Positions 12,401-22,911 of a stretch of 64,000 bases of DNA are shown piece by piece. A program made the position numbers and the translations under genes. The notes beneath the pieces are model-generated. The model worked only from the letters and a program-made list of their open reading frames with translations. It was not told where the DNA came from and made no database searches. The first letter of the stretch is position 1. Every line of letters starts with the position of its first letter. This DNA comes from Acarospora socialis. Lineage: Eukaryota; Ascomycota; Lecanoromycetes; Acarosporales; Acarosporaceae. The stretch lies in the NCBI GenBank assembly GCA_025617375.2, contig JAMYGW020000007.1, positions 496,001 through 560,000 on the forward strand, in the 5' to 3' direction.

Positions 12401-13944
12401 ACATACACACTCCTACCTTACTCTAAAAAGAATTGATGCTCTAGTCTAATCAAACCTCAACCTCAGGAGCACTCATTAAGGGACCTACCCACATACTCGG
12501 ACTTACCCTTGTACTCCACTTTAGTTGCAAACAACCTACCTGCACTCTGCACCTTCATGCATCTACCATAAGAGACAGAGACTGAGACTGGGAGTGATAC
12601 CTGATTAAATGCTCATGCTAAAGCTAATGCGCGTCACTTCTAGATTCGAGTTGGATTATTATACCTTAGGTATTCATAAATGATCGTCTGACCGGATCAT
12701 TTGTCACCCGGGTACCAATCAATGACTAAGGTACCTACCAGGTACCTAAGGTAACTAGGTACTCACCTTCCCCTGGCACGAGTACGAGGACGAGCACCCT
12801 GGAGTCATCGATTCCTTGGACCACTTGCCATCAAGGTAATATCCCAGAGTCGGTTGAATGGTACGGTATCATTTGATGGAGGCTGCTAGAGACCTACCCA
12901 CCTTAGTCTTGCTGGGCTGATGGGCTGATGTCCTGAAGCTGAAGCTGAAGCCGAAGCCGATAGCGGACCGGACCGATCCAGGACCAGGACCCCACCACCT
13001 GGATCGTGTTCCTGCATTGCTCCACTCTATTTCATTTTCTATTTGCAATTCCCAATTCTCTCGGCTGGCCAAGCATACGACTGGCTGGAATTGCCAGAGA
13101 AAGGGATTGGCTTCTCCCTTGCACTGGACGTAGTTCACGTTGCAGCTCCGTGGCCAGATCTGGCCGGAAATGACCGGAAGTGGTCGAAATCGTGGAGCCC
13201 TCGTAGTTGGTGACTTCTGGAAGCGGGGGAGAATGACAGGCTGAGCGAGGCGTGTTCCTGGACTCAGCCAATCTGGGGCTGGTGGATCGTCTGAACAGAT
13301 TAGGCAATCTGGCTCCTGCAGCTATCCATCGCAGGCATGCCGGCAGGAAAATGGTCTGACACGCTCAACACGAGCAGAACCCGGTAGCGGTGACGTTGCC
13401 AGACTCGAATTCCATCCAAGACGTCTTCGGCCAGTATGCGCCATCCTCGGCACCTTGTGAAGGAGGGCACCATCGCTCGAGCTCTGCTGCCGTCGTATGG
13501 CGTACTCTAACCTGCCAAGCGGCATAAGCACGCTATCCGCCCTGATTGAAGATGGGGTGGATATCAACGCCCGTCGATCCCCTTCCCCCCAACTCTCAGG
13601 GCAAACTCCAGTGCCGGCAATTCCATCCCGCTGGACACCCCTGCCAAGTCAACCCTCGCTCTCGTTCTGTGGAAAGGCACACTCTGAGAGCATCATCAAG
13701 CCAGAGCCGTACTCATCAGTCTCAGTCGATAATCAGAGCCCATACCATATCTATGCGGTGGTATCCTCAACAGGTTACAGTTGCAGGAAACATCGACGGC
13801 GAGGCCCGCAGACAAGACCCCACGTCGGTCGAGCTGATTTGCCAGCCCCGCAAAAGTCCGTGAGGGAAACGTTGAAGCGGTATTTAAAAGCGATATATCC
13901 ATATACTTATACATATCTATAAGTATACCTCGATATCCTTCCAG

Positions 13945-14519
13945 ATCTTACCCTCCGATTTGATCATCTACTGGAAGTTCGGCCTGATACCAGGACACTT
14001 CCACCGGCGCGGCGAGGTCGTCACCGCTATTCGTCAGAGCAGTTCCCGCAACCGTTTTCCCAGGACCCAGGTTTGCATCCAAGCAAATCGCCCGCCATTC
14101 GTCAGCTCGTCAGCCGAGCGCGCCGGGGTTCCCCCAAAAGACTTCCCCAGCTCCGGCCGCAAGGCAATTGATCGCCTCCTTCAGGGCCTTGCAGCACCTG
14201 GTCGTCTTCGAGTCATTTATTACGCCCAGCAACAAAGTAAGCCCCCACCGCTGATTCGTTCGCTCACACCGACCACGGAGTCGTTGCTGACTTTTTGCTA
14301 GGGATATCCCCAGACGCCTTCGCAAGGCTGCTTGCCAATCTGACGTTGCCCACCATCACCAATGCTGCACGTCGTTGTGCTGCGATCAATCACACCACTC
14401 GTAAGGCTTTTTCTCTATGATTAGTCTTGCTTATAAATAAAAGCTGACAATGGCCTTGTTCAACAGCTTCTCTCGTTGGTCGATGTGTGTACCAGGCACC
14501 GGTAGCGGCGCACATTTAG
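13945..14519 (+). CDS. doubtful spliced hypothetical gene
   Basis: Two stretches look like genuine fungal introns: 14237-14301 (GTAAGC donor, GCTGAC branch, CTAG acceptor) and 14401-14466 (GTAAGG donor, GCTGAC branch, ACAG acceptor). Joining 13945-14236, 14302-14400 and 14467-14519 keeps one open frame of roughly 147 codons ending at TAG 14517-14519. A possible further acceptor (CCTTCCAG) sits at 13944, so the true start lies upstream and was not found. The product resembles no family I know. A frame just upstream (13497-13700) faintly recalls an ankyrin repeat but is not convincing. It may be a pseudogene or a spliced non-coding RNA. Confidence 0.3.
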
Positions 14520-15317
14520 TGGGGCCCATTGTTACCTCCTTGCCTGATCATCCTTAGTTCGACCGAAGGGGATCATCGCTCCCGGCGCAAGTCATACCTA
14601 TTCTCGATCCAGCCCACGAACGAACGGACGAAGCGCAACGCTAGTTCCACTGACGGGTGGACGGCTATCCCGTTCCCGCGAAGCGTTTAAAACTCTCGCG
14701 GCAGCTTAATCGCGCGACCGCCGAGTCGAGAGGTTCGAGATCGCGATAATAGTAATAATAGTTGCCTGCGTCAACGACCGCTCAGGGAGGCCGAATATCG
14801 ACATCGGAGAGTTTTGGACTTTGATGTCCTTTTTTAAACAGAGGGAGTAAGAATTCAACATTCCGTGCGACGCAGTTTCATAAACCAGAACAGTTTATTG
14901 ATGGTTTCTCAGCAAATGAATCACAGTGAGCGCGCATCTTCTCGTTTAGATGGAGCATCATCGGCACAGGATAGTATATTCGTCAAGTTTTTGCTCTACA
15001 CATCTACCCTTCTTAATAATGTGCGACGCTTTATTTATCTCGTAGGGACTCATTCTTCCGGGTTTTTGAGTTTTAGTAGGGTCAATGCCCCCACACTGTG
15101 CATCATCATTGGTTCCTGCAACTTTCTCTACTGTACCTGTACACCCGAGTTATACTTATGTCCGGGGCGCGTCAGCGTATGCCCGGCTGGGGATATAGCT
15201 TTCACTTTCAAATTATGTCGAGTCCGTGTTCGTTTCCCAGCGTGTGGGCTGTCCGTTCTTTGGCTCCTATTTTTGCGCCTGCCGTAAGACATCCGGGATG
15301 TTTTGTTGGCTGTGCTG
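14520..15317. other. upstream region of the NDT80-family gene
   Basis: Nothing clearly coding is seen. The stretch probably carries the promoter and 5' untranslated region of the regulator downstream. A purine-rich block and an AATAATAGTAATAATAG run sit near 14745-14765. Confidence 0.4.
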
Positions 15318-18026
15318 ATGCGTTCGTCCACAGCGCTTTCGCACGACACTTTGGATTTTGGATATCCTTTATCAGCCGAGAGCGATTGTATCGATCCAGC
15401 GCGAGACTTCTCGAGTCAATCCCAGCTCCCATTCGTCAATGGAAGTGGGGCGGAGCAACAAAGTCGTGACGGCTCTCTCGGCCAGTCATCGGCTCACCCG
15501 CTTCCATTATTACCTGCCACCGACGGTCTCCGTTATATTACGCAAACACACCATCCTGCACTGCAGGATGTGCCGTAAGTACCACTTTCGTTATGGCTTG
15601 GAATCATGCACGCACCTTCTTCGTTTCGTCTTCCGCTCTTCTGCGCTCGCTTCGGCCCCCCGGCCCCATCCATCTCCCTACCGATATCTCTTACCCACCC
15701 CCCCCGAAAGCCGTCCTGAGGATCTGCGTGCTGCTCCTCCAACCTCGGACCCAACGAGATGGATTACACAGCATCTGCCCTCGACACAAAGCCTATCGTA
15801 TCCACCTGCGTGGCTCCTCGCTCTGATCACACGACAACCCTAGCCATATCATTTTCTAGCTATGCATTAGCTGCGGTCCAGCCGCGCTGGGGTCGCACTG
15901 CAACAAATCTTCCATCATGTTTTGACATTGACGTTACCGCTGAACCTGCATAAGTTGGCTGATTTGGTGTGAAAATGAGACATCAGTTTCCAGCCTGGAT
16001 CTGGATTTTCCATGAGTCCGGCGAACTCGAGCCGTGGCTCTGTTTCGACCAGTCCAAGCTCGGCCGTGTCGTCCTTCGCATTCTCCCCTCTCACGAACAT
16101 CTATCAGACCGATCTGAGTAGTACTGGGCCCTATTCACCCACGACCTCGTTGTACGCGCCGACGGCTAGCCTGGTGACGAACATGTCCGAAATCAGACCC
16201 CGGATGCCATCAATGTGTGTGTCTCTGTTTCGCACTCCTTTGCTCTGAAGCAACGTCTTGTTTGTGCCCATGAAACGCCCGCAGTCTGACTGTTCACCTC
16301 GAGACCTAGTCATTCGTCCTCGGGTATGCCGCCACCCTCGCGCTCGCCAGGGAACCCAAGCTCTGTGTCACCATCGTTGAGCACGACCGCGAGAGACAAC
16401 TACACGACTGCCACACCTTATATGAACAGACACACCTTTCCGCCTCGCAACGTTCCCGATTTGATGTGTCGATCGATCCGACCGCCCATGGCTGCGACTC
16501 CTAGGAGTAGCGATCCATCCGTCACTCTCTTCTCTCCATTACCCAACACGGTCTTCAGCAACACAGGCAACGCGATGCAACTTGACGCTGCGACACGGTT
16601 CTCCTTCGACGCCGGAAACATTCCTCCCTTTGAGAAAACAAAATGTCTCTACCCCATCACCACAGCTGACCGTCAGCCGGTACATCCGGACATTCAAGCG
16701 CGCATCGACAAGGGCTTCTTCAAAGCCGATCAGGACTGGACCTGCTACCGCCGTAATTACTTTTCGATCGCTTGCTCCTATACTCTAAAACCTCCCTATC
16801 TCGATTCTCAGCCCTTGTACCTCCATCGACCTAGCTCCAACCCCGAGACGATTCATACGTTCGCCATATCCATTTCGGCCGTCGTCGACGGTGAAGGCGG
16901 AAAACCCGTGGAGCTGGTTCAATACACACCCAAGCGCGATACTGGGGCGAAGAGCAGTCCCGATAAGATTAAGCTACTCCCGCACTCGACCGGATCGCTC
17001 GGACTTCTGTCAGGTGCCGCTTCAGGCCCTAGCGCTCTCGGGATGCCAATACCAGGCGCACCGTCGCACCTATCAGGCGCTGAGTATGACCAGTCGCATT
17101 CTACACCGAGCGCCAGCTCATCGCAAGATCAGACGGTGGCGAACTTCGATCGCATCCAGTTCAAACACGCAACGGCGAACAATGGCAAGCGGAGGGCGGC
17201 ACAGCAGTACTACAAACTCGTCGCTGAACTCTATGCCGGGATCTTAGACGGCAATGCTGGGTCAAACGATGTGCGATGGGTTAAGGTAGCCACGAGAATA
17301 TCCGCTCCAATGGTCGTCCGAGGAAGAAGCCCTGGACACTATTCTGACGAACGTAGAGGAAGCTCGGCGTCAAGTGGACCTGGCGGCCCTTCAGGCGGTG
17401 GCGACAGTGGTGACAGCGGTGGAAGTTCCATAAATCCTGGGTCCGCTGGATCAAGTTCAGGCGCACGCAGCGGACTACCGAGTCTCACGTACAACAGCAA
17501 CACTCTCCGTGGAGGAGGTGGATATCAATCTCATCACATGTCCTACAGCAACTCTCCTTCCGGTAGCGCATCCTTTCCCTCATCATCCTCATCATCATCA
17601 TCGTATGGTGGGCCACCTTCAACCGACCATCCCGCAGACCAAGCACTCACCACCGAGGAAGGCTGTCCCGTTGAGGATTATTCCGGGTATCAGTGCTATA
17701 CTTCGCCGTTGTACGAGGCTTCCTCCATTTCGAATAATGGCATGCGAGCGCACTTACCGTCTCTCAGTCTTCCTTCCTCCACACTCAATCGATACGATCA
17801 TCAACTGCCTGCTCCACGTCCCGACGCGCCATTTGGATATACAATGAAGACCCAGGACCCCAGAAGTTCTATCAAGGCTGAATTTCATCAGTCTCATAGC
17901 AACGCCTATCCTCCACCATTAAGCAACCCATGGTATAACAACTCTGTTGGACCTGGCGATCGCTGTGGAAAGTTTCAACAGCTGAACAGCAGTCGAAGCA
18001 TGTATTCTGAAATGCCGGCTCTGTAG
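15318..18026 (+). CDS. NDT80/PhoG-domain transcription factor, VIB-1/XprG-like
   Basis: DNA-binding regulator of the p53-like NDT80 family. VIB-1 (Neurospora) and XprG (Aspergillus) control extracellular proteases, responses to starvation and heterokaryon incompatibility. Model: 15318-15574, 15987-16214 and 16304-18026, 735 residues. The NDT80 domain spans about residues 270-505, from FEKTKCLYP through NNGKRRAAQQYY to VRGRSPGHY. A glycine/serine-rich linker and a disordered tail follow. The resemblance to VIB-1/XprG rather than Ndt80 itself is from the QDWTCYRRNYFS region. The first exon is inferred: a strong GTAAGT donor at 15575 and CATCAG acceptor at 15986 join an 85-codon open frame to the main one across 412 nt. 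If that is wrong, translation starts at ATG 16012 (641 residues). The second intron has two in-frame acceptors six bases apart (16303, 16309). Confidence 0.85.
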
Positions 18027-20269
18027 CACCACACTTCCTACCTCTTCATCTATGCGGTATGCAGTAATGCTACATTTAACTCAGAAGCCTCTGGACAAGG
18101 AAGCCACTTCTATCCATGTTCCTTATCACCGTCAAGGGCTTACACGATCATCTCAAATCTCCTGGTACCAAGCGAGCAGGAGTTGGTAGAAACCCATAAA
18201 CGTTACCTAGTTATATGACCAGCGTTTGCTACTAAGACCTTTTAATTATCTGACCTTCTAGGTGGAAGAACTGCGTTTCCCTACCCATTAGATGGAAACT
18301 CGGATTTGGGGCACCGGTGTGGCATGGAAGGAAAGTTATTCATTGCCTTTTTCATGCTCGGCAAACGTCATAGATTTTCTTTCGTCTCTCTGTTTCTATT
18401 CTCCCACTTTCCTTCCTTAATCTGTCAATCAATACTTGAATGCTTTATTTGAGCGACGGCGCGGGCGGGAAAACAGGACTTCGGGCCTCACGGGAACCAT
18501 GAGTATGGCTTGGAAGAAAGATTCTGGGAACTGGCATCAGGACGGGCATGGGCGCAGAGCATGGGCATTGGAACTGGAATCGAATCATTTATATAAGGCG
18601 TCATCAGGGTCCAGTGAACACTGGACAGGATAGGAACTAGAGCGAAGACCCCGACATGCCATTGCTAGAAAGACAGGATAGGAAAGGAAAGGACGAAAGA
18701 GGAGGTCAAGGACACGCGGGGCGTGTTCGAGTCTCTGCTTAGCCGATTCAGGAATTTTAGCTGTCTAATCCAACGTTGAAGCTTTTCCTCACAATCTCTA
18801 CACTCAGTCGCATCGTCGGTCTGCAACTCGCTCGTATTGCTCTAAGGCTTCACCGGGCATGTCTACTCGTATCGGAGATTGTGTAGTAGACTTAGTGCCA
18901 TTCCAGGTACGTGATGCCACAGAACAAAAACGGTCGAAAACTATTCCTCCCAGTACGCACTTCGCACAACATTTGCAGCCTCGTACAAGCAAGCCGTCGG
19001 GATTCGAGTGCGCAAAGCACTCGTTGCGCTTCCTTATCATCGCGCGAAAACTCCAACCAACCACTGCTCCCATGGACACAGATCCAACAAACATATCCCT
19101 TTACAATATCTCTCCTAGAGGTCCAAGTACAAGCAACCCTTGTCCTCACACGCCATCTCTTACAAGCACATCATCCAAGACGGGCATCTCCCTTTCCGTT
19201 CCTTTCTTCACCTCACGCAACATTGCACCGACCAGTCGCGACCTAAGCTGCTACAGCGAACGAACCAGCTCACGCGCTCTCTGTCTACGTTTTGTCTGAC
19301 TCTATCTCAGAGACAGTCTCTCTGAATCTCTCCTCATCCTCCGCCCTGGCACTCCCCACCCTACCCTACCCCCCTAGATACTCCACCTCACACGCCCTAC
19401 GCCTCTCCCTCACTTGCAAACCCTAAGGCCTATAAAGCACTCATAGCCCAGCACACGCTAACTCCTCTTCCATCTCTCTGCTTCTCCACGCCCCCGATCT
19501 CTAAGACTCTACCTCCCACCGTAGGACCTTCACACCCAAAAGCTCGCCTCAAGCCAATACAGACCAAGCTCCGGAACCACAACAGTAGACAATACGTCCC
19601 CCGTCCTGCCTTCCTTCCTTTCGCTCGCCATCCACTCTTCCGCTGCCGTTGACTAGACGCATGCTACACATCACACGCGTCAGACGCCATACATGCACTC
19701 GGCCGGGTCCTATCGTTAGCCACGTGGCGCGGACGAGAATAAGGGGGATGTGAGTCTGAGAGTCAGTGGATCACAGTGAGGATGGATACCGTCACGGCGG
19801 TCGAAAGCGTGCAGGGGTTAGGGCTCTGGTTGAGGCATCTGCAACAAGGCAATATAATCGCTCGCAAAACAAGAGCCAGTGAGAGCATAGGTCAAACTAC
19901 ACGAAAGAGACGGGTGAGGGACGGTAATCGTTCGGTTGTGAGAGGGGAATTTGCCATTTTTATTTCACTCACTCCGCCGGGACCGATTCCTATATAATTA
20001 CAAAAAGAAGAAGAGACACGGGATCGATAGATATGGAAGGAGTAAAGAGTAATCACTCAGTCGTGTCTTTAAGACCACACCCCTTTCATACCGAAGGCTT
20101 AAGAAGACAGTGTGGAGAACGAGTTAAGCCACAAACAGCAGAAGAACACCGAATTAAGACGAGGGATATGGACGGACTGTACAGTCGCGAAATAGCGAGG
20201 AGAGTGAAGAAAGTCTATTACAAAAGAGGCCCAGAGATGTCGAAAGAAGATCGGTGGTTCCCTTCACAC
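18027..20269. other. intergenic, 3' regions of two convergent genes
   Basis: The 3' ends of the NDT80-family gene and of the convergent Hsp70 gene must lie here. A 146-codon ATG-initiated frame at 18859-19299 has no recognisable feature and is rich in Ser, Thr and Pro; I do not call it. A TATAAA-like word near 19432 and pyrimidine-rich tracts at 19320-19620 look like an untranslated or promoter region, but no gene follows on the plus strand. Confidence 0.4.
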
Positions 20270-22484
20270 TCATGGCTTCTTCTCTCCGTCAGCGCCTTCG
20301 TTCGGTGTCTCGCCCGCGCTCCCCGACGGCGGTGTCTGCTCGTCCGCTCTCGCCTTGTGCATCTTGTCGAACAAGTTCAAGCTGGCCATCTGGAGCTCGT
20401 CCGTCTTCTCCTTCAGCTCGGCCGCCGTGGCGGTGCCTTCTCCGGTCTGGTTCTTGGCCACGAATTCTCTCAGAGTGGTGATCTTGTCCTGGATCTGTTG
20501 GCTCTCGGTCTTGTCTAATCGATCCTGGAACTCCTTGAGGGCTTTCTCAGTGTCGTTGAGAACGCTGTCGGCGCGGTTGGCGGCTTCAATCGCGGCCTTG
20601 CGCTCCTTGTCCTGCTCGCCGTATTTCTCGGCGTCGTTCACCATGCCCTGGATCTCGGCGTCGGAGAGACCTGACCCGGAGGCGATAGTGATCGACTGGT
20701 CCTTGTTTGTAGACTTGTCTTTGGCATGAACGTGGACGATGGAATCGGCATCGATATCGAAGGTAACCTCAATCTGTGGAACGCCGCGGTGAGCGGGTGG
20801 TATGCCCACGAGCTGGAAGTTACCGAGTAATTTGTTGTCTCGGACGAGTTCACGCTCTCCTTGGAAGACTTTGATTTCGACAGCAGTCTGGAAGTCAGCC
20901 GCCGTGGAGAAGATCTGCGACTTCTTCGTGGGGATAGTCGTGTTTCGGTTGATTAGACGGGTAAAGACACCACCGAGAGTCTCGATACCAAGGGATAGAG
21001 GGGTAACGTCGAGTAGAAGAACATCCATGACCTCGCCAGCGAGGACAGCACCCTGAATCGCGGCACCCATGGCAACGGCTTCGTCTGGGTTAACGGACTT
21101 GGCGGGATCGCGGCCAAAGATGCTCTTAACCGACTCGGTGACTTTCGGCATACGGGTCATGCCACCCACCAAGATGACTTCTTGGATGTCCTTCGCCTGG
21201 AGGTTGGCGTCTTTCAACGCCTTCCGCACCGGGTCGACCGTCCGGCCGATCAAGGGCTCAACCAATTTCTCGAGCTGTGCCCGCGAGAGCTTGGAGTTGA
21301 TGTGCTTGGGGCCAGACGCATCCGCTGTGATGAATGGAAGGTTGATGTCTGTCTGGAGGGAAGATGAAAGTTCTATCTTGGCCTTCTCGGCCGCTTCGCG
21401 AATTCTTTGAATTGCCATTCTGTCATTGGACAGATCGATCCCAGACTCCTTCTTGAACTGCTGGACGAGATGGCGGACTAGGGTGATGTCAAAGTCCTCA
21501 CCACCTAGATGTGTGTCACCATTGGTGGACTTGACCTCGAAGACACCTTTCTGAATCTCAAGAATTGAGATATCAAAGGTACCTCCACCGAGATCGTACA
21601 CTGCAATCACTCGATCCTGCTCCTTCTCAAGACCGTAGGCCAAAGCTGCAGCGGTAGGCTCGTTGACAACACGCAGAACGTTCAAACCGGCAATCTGTCC
21701 AGCATCTTTCGTTGCTTGCCGTTGCGAGTCGTTAAAGTAGGCCGGTACAGTGACAACACCGTTCTTGATGTTCTTATTTAAGTGAGCCTCGGCAGTCTCC
21801 TTCATCTTTTGTAGTACGAAACCGCCGACTTGCGATGGCGAATATTTCTGGCCCCGAGCCTCAACCCAAGCATCACCGTTCGTATGTTGCACGATCTTAT
21901 AAGGGACCTCCTTGATATCACGTTGGACCTCAGGGTCAGAAAATTTTCGTCCGATGAGTCGCTTGGTGGCAAAGAGAGTATTTTCGGGATTGACGACAGC
22001 CTGTCGTTTCGCAGAGATACCGACTAATCGCTCACCGTCGGCCGCAAAGGCCACGACTGATGGTGTCGTTCGTGCGCCTACCGTATATCACAGTTGGTAT
22101 TCAGGCTCGATAGTTGGAGTGAGCATTAAGACATACCTTCCGCGTTTTCAATAATTCGAGGGGTTTTGCCTTCCATTACAGCAACCGCAGAGTTTGTGGT
22201 ACCTATATTGTCCGATATGTCAGTGAGGTTGCAGATGGAGGCTCTGGATGAGACTGCCGGCAGGCAACTTACCCAAGTCGATACCGATAACCTGGCCCTT
22301 GACCTTCTCCTCGCCGCCGGTGGAATTGTATCGCGCGAAAGATGAGCCTAGCGGCGAACGGATTGCTTTCGAGCGCGAGAAGGCGGAAGTCGCCCGCGGG
22401 AGCTGTGGCACCACTCGTCAGAGGAGAGCGCATTTAGTTGAGGAAGTATGAGCCTACCGATCTTGATAATCTGGAGGGCAACAT
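20270..22484 (-). CDS. SSC1: mitochondrial Hsp70 chaperone
   Basis: Matrix Hsp70, the motor of TIM23-dependent protein import and a folding chaperone. Exons on the minus strand: 22484-22458, 22402-22273, 22202-22137 and 22077-20270, giving 676 residues, close to the family length. The first 40 residues are basic, Ser/Ala-rich and free of acid residues, as a mitochondrial presequence should be. The ATPase domain begins [13 protein letters not shown] at residue 48 and includes [11 protein letters not shown] and [10 protein letters not shown]; the MTRMPKV phosphate motif and the linker [18 protein letters not shown] follow, then the substrate-binding domain and a Gly/Glu-rich tail without EEVD, as expected for an organelle form. 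The N-terminal codons are split over three small introns. It diverges from the DUF2415 gene. Confidence 0.97.
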
Positions 22485-22911
22485 GTTTGCAAGTGTATTA
22501 GTAGAATGGAAGGAGGTATAATGCTACACAACACGATTATTCGGGGGCGTCGGAAGTGGAATTGATAGACTGTGAAGAATCGTCGAGAGAAACTGTAGAT
22601 GAAGTCAAGAACAAATTTTAGCGTCGAAGAGAGTAGAAGCGGGAGGTTCCGGTACGCGCCGCTCGGATTCGTAATAATACTATCCACTGTACAATACAGC
22701 AAGCTTGGTGGTTCCTTACCAAAAAGCAGTTGACGAGAGATCTAGCTCCGTAAGCTTTCGTAATATTACCATATCTCATCGCTCCATAAACTGAGGCCTA
22801 GAGGCACAATGACGCGGGACCTCAAAGCTCGGTCCAAGGGCAGACAGAGCAACGAACGGGTCAACAGAACAGCTGTGAGTGATGACCTGATAAGTGAAGA
22901 GACCCAGCACC
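22485..22911. promoter_or_regulatory. divergent promoter between SSC1 and the DUF2415 gene
   Basis: 427 bp separate the two opposite start codons, so both genes must be driven from here. Scattered GAA/TTC triplets occur, as in heat-shock elements, but I see no clean run of three alternating units and do not claim one. Confidence 0.6.

Larger units (their letters stand above)
6947..13944. other. long gene-poor region
   Basis: About 7 kb in which I found no convincing gene. Open frames are short, mostly begin at non-ATG codons and show no family resemblance. The sequence is of normal GC content and holds a (GGTC)-type run near 7932-7950, an 80-bp tandem duplication at 8317-8476, (ACATCCT)n and (ACACGT)n runs near 12297-12400, and clustered GGTACCTA/TACCTAGG-type words around 12700-12780. 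Long upstream regions are common for fungal regulators such as the NDT80-family gene that follows, so it could hold distal control elements or non-coding transcripts; that is inference only. Confidence 0.5.

Noticed and set aside
13497-13922. 141-codon frame with a faint ankyrin-like segment (LIEDGVDINAR)
   Set aside because: Only one weak half repeat, the remaining sequence has no ankyrin pattern and no second repeat; chance cannot be excluded.
14700-14750. Possible tRNA (GGTTCGAGATC resembling a B box)
   Set aside because: No matching A box at the right distance and no cloverleaf stems could be drawn.
18859-19299. 146-codon ATG frame
   Set aside because: Ser/Thr/Pro-rich, without domain, splice or conservation signal; lies in likely untranslated DNA.
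20270-21410. Several plus-strand frames across the Hsp70 gene
   Set aside because: Antisense shadows of a strongly conserved minus-strand coding exon.
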